A stretch of DNA of 46,217 bases from Bdellovibrio sp. (lineage in GTDB: Bacteria; Bdellovibrionota; Bacteriovoracia; Bacteriovoracales; Bacteriovoracaceae): positions 1 to 46,217 of the forward strand of contig DZBG01000008.1 in assembly GCA_022729855.1 (NCBI GenBank), given 5' to 3'. Below are positions 33,800 to 42,450 of the stretch, in pieces (the first letter of the stretch is position 1; each line of letters begins with the position of its first letter). The notes under the pieces were generated by a model that worked only from the letters and a program-made list of their open reading frames with translations, was not told where the DNA came from and made no database searches. The translations under genes were made by a program, and so were the position numbers.

Positions 33800-35893
33800 A
33801 TGAAAACTAAATTTGCTTTAACCTTTACCTTATTGGCAGTCTCATCAGGAGTCATGGCACAGGATTTTTTCTCGGCCATGGAGTCTTATCAGAAATCAAT
33901 AGGCGTAGACATTGAAGGCTCAAGCCACGGCACCATTAAAAAATCAGGGACACCAGAGGATCCAAAAAAGCCCACTGTTATTTCTGTTAATGGATCAAAT
34001 AAACCGTGTGAAAGTTCAGATCAAACTTCACTTCCACTAAATTATATTCACCGTTTATTATTATCTTCAAATCCAGAACTCAAAGTGGATCATTCTCCAA
34101 AAAATGAAAAGCTGACTGTGAAGGGTGGATCTTTTGTGGCCAATTGCCAATCAATGCTTGAGTGGAATTTGCAACAACCAGGAACTGAACCTAAAGAATA
34201 TGATCTTGAGCTAAAGTTCGCAAAACCTTCTGACAAATGTACTGATGGAAAGTGCGAATATACAGTTTCTAAAAAAGTTGATGGTGCATTCCAAAATATT
34301 AAGATGAGCTTCTCTCCAAATCTTGCGGGATTTAAAGAGTGTATGAAAGCCTCTGGAATTATGGATGAGAAAGGCAAAGTGATTGCGGCCAATATTTACC
34401 GTGATCAAATGGAAACTTCTTTCTCTGAAATCTCTGAGTCAGGAGCAATTAATCTATTATCTAATGGACCTGAAGGTAAACAAACTGATCCTAAGTTTGG
34501 TTACGAAAAACAAAATGGATGTATGGTTTATGAAAAGCTATCAGAAAAAGGACTTGAAGTTCTCTCTGTAGCTGATGCTGATACAAAACGTTTGGAAAAT
34601 GAAAAAGCAAAAGTTTGTGAATCTGGTGATTATCGTCAGGTAGCAGATTTTATTTCTAAAAATGAAGCTTTCTCATCTGAACTTCAAGTGATTCTAAAAG
34701 AGATGGTACTTGAGCAAGCGAAGAAGACAGCAAAAAAACTAGATGATATGGAAAAAGATCCTAAAGTGACTCTTGATCCTGAAGATTTATCAGTTATTTC
34801 TGACTTCAATAAATATGTCGTAGAACCGTTGGCGAAAAAAGCTGATGCCAAATATGCTGAGTATGAAGCAGCTACTGGTGATGAAAAAGCTCATAAGAAA
34901 AAAGAACTTGATGATCTTATCCTAGAGATTAAAAAGTATAATACGACTCCTTATTTCAAAACAAATCACAAGAATACACTTGTAGCGAAAGGTCAGTTTG
35001 ATTCAGCGAGAATTCTCAATACTGCTCAAGCAAACTTGAAAAATAGATATCGTCTTGGGGCCAAAGAATCTGGAGTGATTGTCACTCCTGATGTTGTACA
35101 AAACGCAGTTGAAAACAATGAAGAAAGTTATGAAGGAATTCTAGCGACGAAGATTGAAGAATATGAATTCAAAACTGGTCAAAGAGAATCAAAATCACCG
35201 TATTTTTATTCAGTGGCCTCTAATTTAAGAGAAAATGTAAAAATAAGAACAGCAAATTATACTGCCGAAATTCAGTATGAATACTCTCGTATGCAACAAG
35301 GTGGGTATTGTTACCAGTACTACCGCAATACTCAAAAATGTCTTCAGGATTCTGCGACTCGAATTCAGCAGCTACAAGCCGAGATGACTCAGTTTAATAA
35401 AGTGGATGAAGAAAGAGCGACGGAATTTTCAGAGAAGGCCGAATACTATAAAGGTCTTGAAGATGAAGGGTCTCGTTATGTGGCCGGCCAGTATGGCGAT
35501 GACGATGCGGCAGCCCCAGCAGCTCCCGCAAATAATGTTCCTACAACTCCAGTTTCACCCTCTCCAAGAGCGGCAGAGACAAGTGTAGGAATTCAGCCGA
35601 ACGGTTCTTATAATTTTAATATCCCTCAGCAGGGTCAACAGCAACAGTACCAACCACAGCAGCAACAATATAATCCTTACCAATATACAAGTCCGTATAT
35701 GGGTCAGCAAAATTATGCGAGCACAGGATTTAATTATACGATGAGTGGAAATGTTAATAGTGGTTATTATGGACAAATGCCGTGGTCACAACAGCAGCAA
35801 TATAATCCATATCAGTACCAGCAACAACAATACAATCCATATCAGAATTACAATGGTGGAGCTCAAGGGCAGTACAGTTTTTATATAAGATAA
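33800..35893 (+). CDS. Secreted protein with coiled-coil and Gln/Tyr-rich repeats
   Basis: 697 residues. Signal peptide at 1-21 (cleavage after GVMA). Residues about 35-230 are a mixed region with several cysteines (about seven in the first 260 residues), probably disulphide-bonded. Residues 270-560 are charged and helical. From about 590 the tail is rich in Gln, Tyr, Asn, Pro and Gly, with repeats of the type QQQYNPYQ at about 620, 664 and 675. Such tails occur in surface adhesins and low-complexity proteins. It is followed immediately by a strong bidirectional terminator. No family is recognised. Confidence 0.85.
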   Translation: MKTKFALTFTLLAVSSGVMAQDFFSAMESYQKSIGVDIEGSSHGTIKKSGTPEDPKKPTVISVNGSNKPCESSDQTSLPLNYIHRLLLSSNPELKVDHSPKNEKLTVKGGSFVANCQSMLEWNLQQPGTEPKEYDLELKFAKPSDKCTDGKCEYTVSKKVDGAFQNIKMSFSPNLAGFKECMKASGIMDEKGKVIAANIYRDQMETSFSEISESGAINLLSNGPEGKQTDPKFGYEKQNGCMVYEKLSEKGLEVLSVADADTKRLENEKAKVCESGDYRQVADFISKNEAFSSELQVILKEMVLEQAKKTAKKLDDMEKDPKVTLDPEDLSVISDFNKYVVEPLAKKADAKYAEYEAATGDEKAHKKKELDDLILEIKKYNTTPYFKTNHKNTLVAKGQFDSARILNTAQANLKNRYRLGAKESGVIVTPDVVQNAVENNEESYEGILATKIEEYEFKTGQRESKSPYFYSVASNLRENVKIRTANYTAEIQYEYSRMQQGGYCYQYYRNTQKCLQDSATRIQQLQAEMTQFNKVDEERATEFSEKAEYYKGLEDEGSRYVAGQYGDDDAAAPAAPANNVPTTPVSPSPRAAETSVGIQPNGSYNFNIPQQGQQQQYQPQQQQYNPYQYTSPYMGQQNYASTGFNYTMSGNVNSGYYGQMPWSQQQQYNPYQYQQQQYNPYQNYNGGAQGQYSFYIR
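35641..35850 (+). repeat. In-gene Gln/Tyr-rich repeats (QQQ-YNPYQ)
   Basis: Three copies of a coding unit (CAR)3-4-TAY-AAY-CCN-TAY-CAR lie near 35656-35684, 35789-35815 and 35819-35844, separated by other Gly/Asn/Tyr-rich sequence. The unit gives QQQ(Q)YNPYQ. Near-identical repeats favour slippage or recombination and length variation between strains. Confidence 0.75.
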
Positions 35894-35903
35894 GAAATGA
35901 GAT

Positions 35904-35931
35904 AAAAAAAGGGCCTTTCGGCCCTTTTTTT
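35904..35931. terminator. Bidirectional rho-independent terminator
   Basis: A run of seven A, GGGCC-TTTC-GGCCC and a run of seven T give a GC stem with A/T tracts on both sides. It ends transcription of both the plus-strand gene stopping at 35893 and the minus-strand porin gene starting downstream at 37420 and stopping at 35936. It is the only convincing terminator in the window. Confidence 0.92.
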
Positions 35932-35935
35932 GAAT

Positions 35936-37420
35936 TTAGAATTGAAGAGTCGCTCTTAAACCACCACCGTGAACAGCAGAAGTCTTAAGTTTTGTCGTTG
36001 TATTAGAGAATGAGTAATAGTCACCCACCATCCAGTAACCATAATAACCAGAAATTGTTACATTTGGATTCCAACGATAATCAAATCCAACATCAATCTC
36101 AGTTCCTAAATCATTTTTTTGTTTCTGAGTTGATTGGAAAGAATATTGTTCTTCGTGATGGTAAGATCGTGTTCCTGCATTGGCCGTTTCCATCGCCTTG
36201 GCCATAATAGCAGCAAATTTCCACGTCCACTTATCAGTCATATAATTAGCAGCAACTTTTGCATAACGAGTATTTGTGATTGATGAATCAAATACACTTC
36301 TTCCACCCTCATTAATTGATGGGTAGTAGTAACGGAACATTAAGTCAGCAATTTGATAATTTGGGTGAAGATACATCGCTTCAAATTTATTTGATGAACC
36401 TTTATCTCCGTTAATTTGACCAAGGTGAAGATTTAAATTCCATTTTGGATTTAATTCATAACCTGCTTCAAGGATATAAGAAGTGGCCGCAATTTTTGAT
36501 TTTGTTCCAGCTCCGTAAACATTTCCGTAGTCACCATTCATCATAGGAACTTCGGCAGCGATATTAAACTTATTCCATTTTTTTGAAATATAAGCATCGA
36601 TGATTGTGACATTCGTTTTTCCACGTGCTGTCGCAGTTGCCGAAGCATCTGTATCAGCGTGGTAGAATTGGTTTCCAACTTCAGAAAATCTTTTTGCATA
36701 AAGGACACTAACTACTAAATCACGATTTTTATTATCGTACTGAGCTGTTACACCCATTTCACGAACATCCGCTGATTTGTTATTAGCAGCATTGTTATTG
36801 GCATAGTTTTTAGCTGAATCACCTTGAGAAGAAATCTTTGCCCAGTATGGAGTTACTGAAAAATTTCCGATTCTCATTGTCGCTTCAATTCCGTCATACA
36901 TAGTAAAGAAACGATCCCATGCTTCTTTTCCATCGTCGTAAACGGCACCTAGACCGTAGTGCTTTGACATACGTCCGATTTTAATCAGAGCTGTATCAGC
37001 ATAAAGCTCCATATAGGCCTGATTAATATTTAAACCAGATTGGTTAGCTGGAGTTGTGAAGTAGTAAGCGTTGTTCCCTGATCCATCAGCATTATTGGCC
37101 GAATTATCACCAAGAAATCCACCGCGAATCTGCCCTGTTGAAAGTTCAGATTTAAATGTTACTCCATCATTCACAATAACTTGTGGTTGAAGGCGAAAGA
37201 TATAAGTTTGAAAGTTAGCAGTGTTTCCACCATTACTATCAATTCCTTGAGTTCCTGTTTTTGCAGCAGAGTTTTTAGTTACGTTGTCATCAGTTCTGCG
37301 AAAATTATTGATATAGTGAGTATCGGCACCAAAGATTCCTGACCAATCAATTGGTAGGGCCTGTGCAGAATTAATGCTCAGAGTAGAAAGTACTGCAACA
37401 AGCAGTAGCGACTTTTTCAC
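35936..37420 (-). CDS. Porin-like outer-membrane beta-barrel protein
   Basis: 494 residues from GTG at 37418-37420, with a ribosome site AAGGAG six bases upstream. Signal peptide at about 1-21 (cleavage near QALP). The rest alternates polar and aromatic residues in strands, has few cysteines and ends in Phe (RATLQF). The organisation fits a large barrel of 16 or more strands; it may be a major outer-membrane protein of the Bdellovibrio-like type, but I cannot confirm this. It is monocistronic, ended by the bidirectional terminator. Confidence 0.85.
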   Translation of the reverse strand: MKKSLLLVAVLSTLSINSAQALPIDWSGIFGADTHYINNFRRTDDNVTKNSAAKTGTQGIDSNGGNTANFQTYIFRLQPQVIVNDGVTFKSELSTGQIRGGFLGDNSANNADGSGNNAYYFTTPANQSGLNINQAYMELYADTALIKIGRMSKHYGLGAVYDDGKEAWDRFFTMYDGIEATMRIGNFSVTPYWAKISSQGDSAKNYANNNAANNKSADVREMGVTAQYDNKNRDLVVSVLYAKRFSEVGNQFYHADTDASATATARGKTNVTIIDAYISKKWNKFNIAAEVPMMNGDYGNVYGAGTKSKIAATSYILEAGYELNPKWNLNLHLGQINGDKGSSNKFEAMYLHPNYQIADLMFRYYYPSINEGGRSVFDSSITNTRYAKVAANYMTDKWTWKFAAIMAKAMETANAGTRSYHHEEQYSFQSTQKQKNDLGTEIDVGFDYRWNPNVTISGYYGYWMVGDYYSFSNTTTKLKTSAVHGGGLRATLQF

Positions 37421-37459
37421 AAGGGGCTCCTTAATAGCGTAATATTTTGAACTTTAAAA

Positions 37460-37489
37460 CTATAAGGTAATCCAACCAAATGTGTCCAA
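37460..37489 (-). promoter_or_regulatory. Possible promoter for the porin-like gene
   Basis: On the minus strand, TTGGAC (37484-37489), 18 bp, then TTATAG (37460-37465). The -10 match is weak, so the call rests on position in front of the gene. Transcription would begin about 37453, leaving a leader of about 33 bases. Confidence 0.35.
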
Positions 37490-37530
37490 CAATGGAGTGA
37501 AAGAATCCTAATAAAGTCCTGCTTCCCCGC

Positions 37531-37559
37531 TTGCAAAACTCAAGATCTTCTTTTATATT
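37531..37559 (+). promoter_or_regulatory. Promoter for the tRNA-Gln and prs transcript
   Basis: TTGCAA (37531-37536), 17-bp spacer, TATATT (37554-37559). Transcription should start near 37566, about 18 bases before the tRNA 5' end. Being the only good promoter before prs, it implies a joint transcript for tRNA-Gln, prs, pth and perhaps ychF. Confidence 0.7.
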
Positions 37560-37583
37560 CTTTGGACATTGCATTTCATTTGT

Positions 37584-37658
37584 AGGGGTGTCGACAAGTG
37601 GTAAGTCAGCAGATTTTGATTCTGCTATGCGCAGGTTCGAACCCTGCCACCCCTACCA
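37584..37658 (+). tRNA. tRNA-Gln(UUG), with encoded CCA
   Basis: A full cloverleaf folds: acceptor AGGGGTG with CACCCCT, discriminator A and genomic CCA (37656-37658), D stem GAC/GTC, anticodon stem GCAGA/TCTGC with loop TTTTGAT and anticodon TTG at 37616-37618, five-base variable loop, and T stem GCAGG/CCTGC with loop TTCGAAC. All stems are perfect. It lies 8 bases ahead of the prs ribosome site. Confidence 0.98.
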
Positions 37659-37665
37659 CTTTATG

Positions 37666-37671
37666 AAGGAG
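37666..37671 (+). promoter_or_regulatory. Ribosome binding site that fixes the prs start
   Basis: AAGGAG stands six bases before GTG at 37678. An in-frame ATG at 37663 is overlapped by this site and upstream in-frame codons run through the tRNA gene, so GTG is the true start. Confidence 0.85.
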
Positions 37672-37677
37672 CTCCGA

Positions 37678-38622
37678 GTGAGACGTATCGTTCTCGTATC
37701 TGGTTCATCTAACCCTTCTCTCTCAAAAAAAATCTCTGAGTTTCTAGACGTGCCTCTTGTGAATCCTCAATTGCGTAAATTCGCCAATGGTGAAATTTAC
37801 TGTGAGATTGAGAAGAACGTCCGTGGCGCTGATGTTTTTGTGATTCAATCAACCTGCTCACCTGTGAATGACAGCTTGATGGAATTATTAATTATGATCG
37901 ATGCCCTCAAGAGAGCATCTGCAGCATCAATTACGGCAGTTATGCCTAATTACGGCTACGCGCGACAAGATAGAAAATCGGCACCAAGAACACCAATCAC
38001 TGCAAAACTTATCGCTGATATGTTGACTGTGGCCGGAGCTTCTCGTGTGGTAACAATGGATCTTCATGCCGGACAGATTCAAGGTTTCTATAATATCCCA
38101 TTTGATAATATTTTCGCCTCTCCTGTGATTCTTGATTACGTAAATAAGAATCTTAAAAGCAGTAATCTAATCTGTATCTCACCAGATGCAGGTGGGGTTG
38201 AGCGTGTTCGTCATTTTGCTAAAAAACTTTCAACTGATTTGGCGATGATTGATAAACGCAGAACTGGACCGAATGTTGCGGAAGCGATGAACGTGATTGG
38301 AGATGTGAATGGACGTGATTGTATCATCATTGATGATATGATCGATACTGCTGGAACACTTGTTCAAGCAGCAATTGCTTTAAAGAAAAATGGCGCTAAT
38401 AAAATTTACGCCGCTGCCACTCACGGAGTTTTCTCAGATCCTGCCATCAAGAGAATTGCTGAATGTGCAGAGCTTGAAGAAGTGATTGTGACAGACACGA
38501 TTCCGCTCTCAGAAGAAGGGCGTAAAGTTTCAAAAATTAAAGTGTTATCAACAGCAGATATTTTAGCAAAAGCTATTCACCGTACATTTAATCACGACTC
38601 TGTTAGCTCACTTTTCATCTAG
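37678..38622 (+). CDS. prs: Ribose-phosphate pyrophosphokinase
   Basis: Makes PRPP from ribose 5-phosphate and ATP, feeding purine, pyrimidine, NAD and histidine synthesis. From the GTG start the protein is 314 residues, the family norm (about 315). MDLHAGQIQGFYNIPFDN and the PRPP-binding loop IIIDDMIDTAGT are present, as is KFANGEIYCEIEKNVRG near the N-terminus. A longer frame reading through the tRNA gene to a TTG at 37531 is not a real extension. It is followed one base later by pth. Confidence 0.97.
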   Translation: MRRIVLVSGSSNPSLSKKISEFLDVPLVNPQLRKFANGEIYCEIEKNVRGADVFVIQSTCSPVNDSLMELLIMIDALKRASAASITAVMPNYGYARQDRKSAPRTPITAKLIADMLTVAGASRVVTMDLHAGQIQGFYNIPFDNIFASPVILDYVNKNLKSSNLICISPDAGGVERVRHFAKKLSTDLAMIDKRRTGPNVAEAMNVIGDVNGRDCIIIDDMIDTAGTLVQAAIALKKNGANKIYAAATHGVFSDPAIKRIAECAELEEVIVTDTIPLSEEGRKVSKIKVLSTADILAKAIHRTFNHDSVSSLFI

Positions 38623-38623
38623 T

Positions 38624-39193
38624 ATGTTTGATCTAGTTGTAGGAGTCGGAAATCCTGGTACTGAATACGCTCAAACTAAGCATAATATTGCTTGGCTTTT
38701 TTTTGATCAACATCCTGATCTGAGATCAGTTAATTGGAAATCAAAATACAAAGGTCTTTACGCTGAAGCTCAGGTTTCACGTTCAAAATTTTATATTTTA
38801 AAACCTCAAACATTTATGAATCTCTCAGGCGAATCAGTGCAACCGATGGCGGCCTTTTTTAAAATTCCACCTGAGAAAATTTTAGTGGTTCATGATGAGC
38901 TTGATATTCCTTTCGGACAAATTCATTTCAAAATGGGTGGGGGATTTGCCGGCCACAACGGTCTTAAGTCTATTGCCGGCCTTCTTGGAACAGATCAATT
39001 CGCTCGTTTGCGCATTGGAATTGGAAGACCTCAGGTTGGAGGCGTGGCAAATTGGGTACTTACACCCTTTGCTAAGGATCAGCAGATTCAGCTTTCACTG
39101 CTACTTGAAAAAATCAATGACCCCTTTACCGAGTGTATGGTAAACGGATTAGCCAAAGCATGTATTTATAATAAGAAACAACTGATTAGTTAG
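38624..39193 (+). CDS. pth: Peptidyl-tRNA hydrolase
   Basis: Recycles tRNA from peptidyl-tRNA that drops off ribosomes. The protein has 189 residues; Asn10 and His20 in GNPGTEYAQTKHN are the active-site residues, KPQTFMNLSG near 60, the HDELD segment near 90 and GGGFAGHNGLKSI near 105 are conserved. It starts one base after the prs stop with no separate ribosome site visible, so it is likely coupled. It is followed by ychF, the usual pairing in many bacteria. Confidence 0.97.
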   Translation: MFDLVVGVGNPGTEYAQTKHNIAWLFFDQHPDLRSVNWKSKYKGLYAEAQVSRSKFYILKPQTFMNLSGESVQPMAAFFKIPPEKILVVHDELDIPFGQIHFKMGGGFAGHNGLKSIAGLLGTDQFARLRIGIGRPQVGGVANWVLTPFAKDQQIQLSLLLEKINDPFTECMVNGLAKACIYNKKQLIS

Positions 39194-39203
39194 GAGATAC
39201 TTT

Positions 39204-40313
39204 ATGGGTTTAAATTGTGGAATCGTAGGATTACCAAACGTAGGAAAATCGACGATTTTCTCGGCACTCACTTCAGCACCTGCGGAAGCGGCTAATTATC
39301 CATTTTGTACGATCGAACCTAACGTTGGTGTGGTTCATGTTCCAGATCCTCGTATGGAAAAAATTGGCGCTATCATTGGTCCAGAAAAAATGGTTCCCGC
39401 CATTGTTGAGTTCGTAGATATTGCAGGACTCGTTAAAGGTGCTTCAAAAGGTGAAGGACTTGGTAACCAATTTTTAGGACATATTCGTCAGGTAGGAGCA
39501 ACTTGCCACGTAGTTCGTTGTTTTGAAGATGACGATATTATTCACGTTGCAGGAAAAGTTGATCCTGTTTCTGATATTGAAGTTATTAATATTGAACTAG
39601 CACTGGCCGATCTTGAAACTGTCACAAAAAGAATTCAGAACTTAGATAAGATGCTTAAGTCGCAAGATAAAATTGTTCAGAACAAAGCAAAAATTGCAAA
39701 ACCTGTTCTTGAAAGACTTAAAGCAACTCTTGAAGAAGGTCATCCTGGACGTTCTTTAGATCTTAATGAAGATGAAAAAGATTCAATCGCAGATCTTCAA
39801 TTGATCACGATGAAAAAAATGCTTTATGTTTGTAACGTAGATGAAGATTCGATTCTTGAAGATAATGAGCATGTCAAAAAAGTAAAAGAGCTAGCAAAGA
39901 AAGATAATTCAGATGTCATTACAATCTGTGGAAAAATCGAATCTGAAATTGCTTCTTTAGAATCAAAAGAAGAGAAGGCTGCCTTTCTTAGTGATATTGG
40001 AATTACAGAATCAGGTTTATCAAAAATGATTAAAGCTGGTTACGAAATGCTTGAAATGAAAACATACTTCACGGCCGGTGTAAAAGAAGTACGTGCATGG
40101 ACATTCCCTAAAGGAGCTAAAGCTCCTCAGGCGGCTGCTGTGATCCATACTGACTTTGAAAAAGGTTTTATTAAAGCAGAGGTTTTTCACTGTGATGATC
40201 TTTTCCAATATGGATCAGAAGCAAAAGTGAAAGAAGCTGGTAAGTTTCGTATTGAAGGTAAAGAATACGAAGTGAAAGATGGCGACATCATGCACTTCAG
40301 ATTTAACGTTTAA
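39204..40313 (+). CDS. ychF: Redox-responsive ribosome-associated ATPase YchF
   Basis: An Obg-family P-loop protein that binds the ribosome and prefers ATP. 369 residues. GLPNVGKSTIFSALT near residue 9 is Walker A, then NYPFCTIEPNVGVV and DIAGLVKGASKGEGLGN, YVCNVDED in place of the GTPase NKxD, and a C-terminal TGS domain ending in HFRFNV. A good ribosome site (AGGAGA) precedes the ATG. It overlaps the convergent transglycosylase gene by 11 bp. Confidence 0.98.
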   Translation: MGLNCGIVGLPNVGKSTIFSALTSAPAEAANYPFCTIEPNVGVVHVPDPRMEKIGAIIGPEKMVPAIVEFVDIAGLVKGASKGEGLGNQFLGHIRQVGATCHVVRCFEDDDIIHVAGKVDPVSDIEVINIELALADLETVTKRIQNLDKMLKSQDKIVQNKAKIAKPVLERLKATLEEGHPGRSLDLNEDEKDSIADLQLITMKKMLYVCNVDEDSILEDNEHVKKVKELAKKDNSDVITICGKIESEIASLESKEEKAAFLSDIGITESGLSKMIKAGYEMLEMKTYFTAGVKEVRAWTFPKGAKAPQAAAVIHTDFEKGFIKAEVFHCDDLFQYGSEAKVKEAGKFRIEGKEYEVKDGDIMHFRFNV

Positions 40314-42402
40314 ATCCTAAGGCTACGTTCTGAATGCGGTTGAGCTCTGGTTTCACTGGTCGCTCACCGCCTTCTATAAGTAATTTATAGAAGAAGATAT
40401 TTCTAAAAATCAATTTTACATAATTTCTAGTTTCTCTAAATGGAATAATCTCAATATTCTTGATGATTGTGTCTTCTTCATTAAAATAGGTGGTTTTCCA
40501 TCTATCAACACGGTTTTCTCCCGCATTGTATGAGGCAAGGACATAAACGAGATTGCCATCAAATCTCTTCATGAGTTGCTGAATATACTTTGTCCCTATC
40601 TCCATATTCTTTTGAGGTTGAACAAGGTGACGGTCACGTACTGAGCGCTGAAATCTCTTGGCCGTGACCGGCATTAATTGCATGAGCCCACGAGCACCAA
40701 CTGGAGATCTTGCTTGAGGATTAAAAACTGATTCTTGTCTAATCAGAGAAAGAACGACGATTGGATCTAGTTCAACTTTTTTTAATGTCTTCTTAAGATC
40801 GTTGTAAAAAGGGGTAGGATAAAGCATATCTAGAAGTTGTCTGTTAAACAGAACTTCCTTTTTATCTAGGGCATCGTAGAGATACCTGAAGCTTGCTAGA
40901 TAATCTTGGTTTTCTGCGATGAGACCGCCAGTTAAAAAATGAATATCAGATTTTAACTGAAGCATTTTGTCTAAATTAAATCTTGATTGAAGATTAGGAA
41001 TTGAGTGGTTATGAAGTCTTTGAACTTCAACTGTCATAAACTTTTTGGCATTGAGCTTCGCCCATACTTTAAGACGAACAAGAGAGCTCACAGAATCGCC
41101 ATCAAGAGATTCTAAATTAATTGATGAAGTCGCAGGGCCAAGGATTTCTGGTGAAGCAAAAAATTTAATAAGTGGTGAGTCAGACTTCAACTGGTTCAAT
41201 CTTTTTACACTCATAATGGCGTAATAACTTAAAGGGTGAGATGAAATAATATGTTCATAAAATTTTACAGCATCATCTTTTTTCTCAAGTTCTTGATAAG
41301 AATAAGCAATCCAAAACTTCAATTTTGAATCAGTTAAATCATAAAAGCTTTTAATAAGTCCGAGTTTTTCAGCTTCTTTAAGAGCGTCTTTGTACTCACT
41401 CGGGTGAATATAGGTCCACAAGAGTGAGAACTGAGCATCTTCTAAAACTTCTTTATCATTCGTTTTAATGACATCTTTAAAAATTTTGCGGGAGAGATCG
41501 ATATGTCCATATCGAAAAAATGCTTTTCCAAGATCTGCAATTCTAACGAGGCATCTTCCACTTGGAAGATGATCACGATTTAAATCAAAATAATTTTTTA
41601 TTCCGGTGTAATGTTCTTTTGCCTTTTTCTCTTCTGAAGTGGCATCTAATTCTTTATAAGCTTTTTCAATTAGCTTTCCAAATTCGCCATAAAAAACATT
41701 TCCAGAAGACATTGACTCAATTCCTTGGGCCTGGACGAGTTGAGTTAATTGTTCATTAATCACGATGTCTTTCAATACTTCTTGAGAAGGAACAAGGCTG
41801 TGTTGAACAGAATAAAGTGTCACTTCTTGAGAGAGTGATTTTAAAACCTCAGATCTTTCAGATTGTTGTCTGATGAAAAATGAAAAGTTTTCTCGCAAAT
41901 CTGAATCCAGATAAAATTTCATTTCTGATTTGATAAAGCCAAATGAGTCTTGAGAAAGAGCAGGGCTCTTTTCTAAGTCTCGTGAAATAAGTTCAAGGGC
42001 CTTGACTCTGCAAAACTTGGCGGTCTGAGCAGCGAGCATTTTTTCAAAGGCCGGAAGCTGACTTGAATTTGAAAGACTTCGACAAAAATTGAGTAAGTCT
42101 GATGTAATTTGAAATTCATCAACCCTTTTCGTCTGATTCAGCCAATCTTGAAAAATCGAAAAATGAGTATATTTTTTTACACCCTTAAGTGAACTTTCAA
42201 TAAGTTCTCTATTTGCATAACCTTTTTCTGTGAATGAAAAATTTGAAATAAGCTGTTCTGCCAGAATCAGCTCAGCTTGAGTAACTTTAAGTTGAGGAGC
42301 TTCAGCCAAATTTGAATACGGCTTGCTCGCTTCAGCAAAAGCAATCAAGCTAAGTGAAGCAAATAATAATATAAAAAATTTATATAATATTTTCAAACTC
42401 AA
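40303..42402 (-). CDS. Soluble lytic transglycosylase, Slt70-like
   Basis: 699 residues with a signal peptide (core LLFASLSLIAFAEA). The N-terminal 500 residues are alpha-superhelical with TPR-like repeats, as in Slt70. The catalytic SLT domain is at the C-terminus: Glu557 in RQESVFNPQARS, then GARGLMQLMP, ASYNAGENRV and a final segment resembling RNYVKLI. It cleaves peptidoglycan in the periplasm. A second transglycosylase is at 2296-3657. It overlaps ychF by 11 bp at its 3' end and may be transcribed after the HAMP gene 48 bp upstream. Confidence 0.92.
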   Translation of the reverse strand: MSLKILYKFFILLFASLSLIAFAEASKPYSNLAEAPQLKVTQAELILAEQLISNFSFTEKGYANRELIESSLKGVKKYTHFSIFQDWLNQTKRVDEFQITSDLLNFCRSLSNSSQLPAFEKMLAAQTAKFCRVKALELISRDLEKSPALSQDSFGFIKSEMKFYLDSDLRENFSFFIRQQSERSEVLKSLSQEVTLYSVQHSLVPSQEVLKDIVINEQLTQLVQAQGIESMSSGNVFYGEFGKLIEKAYKELDATSEEKKAKEHYTGIKNYFDLNRDHLPSGRCLVRIADLGKAFFRYGHIDLSRKIFKDVIKTNDKEVLEDAQFSLLWTYIHPSEYKDALKEAEKLGLIKSFYDLTDSKLKFWIAYSYQELEKKDDAVKFYEHIISSHPLSYYAIMSVKRLNQLKSDSPLIKFFASPEILGPATSSINLESLDGDSVSSLVRLKVWAKLNAKKFMTVEVQRLHNHSIPNLQSRFNLDKMLQLKSDIHFLTGGLIAENQDYLASFRYLYDALDKKEVLFNRQLLDMLYPTPFYNDLKKTLKKVELDPIVVLSLIRQESVFNPQARSPVGARGLMQLMPVTAKRFQRSVRDRHLVQPQKNMEIGTKYIQQLMKRFDGNLVYVLASYNAGENRVDRWKTTYFNEEDTIIKNIEIIPFRETRNYVKLIFRNIFFYKLLIEGGERPVKPELNRIQNVALGFKR

Positions 42403-42450
42403 AGGCCTCCGTGCTGTTAAGGACTTTCATTATAACAGGAAAACAAGACT

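Noticed and set aside
37531-37677. N-terminal extension of prs
   Set aside because: It runs through a perfect tRNA-Gln gene; the ribosome site AAGGAG selects GTG at 37678 and gives the normal family length.
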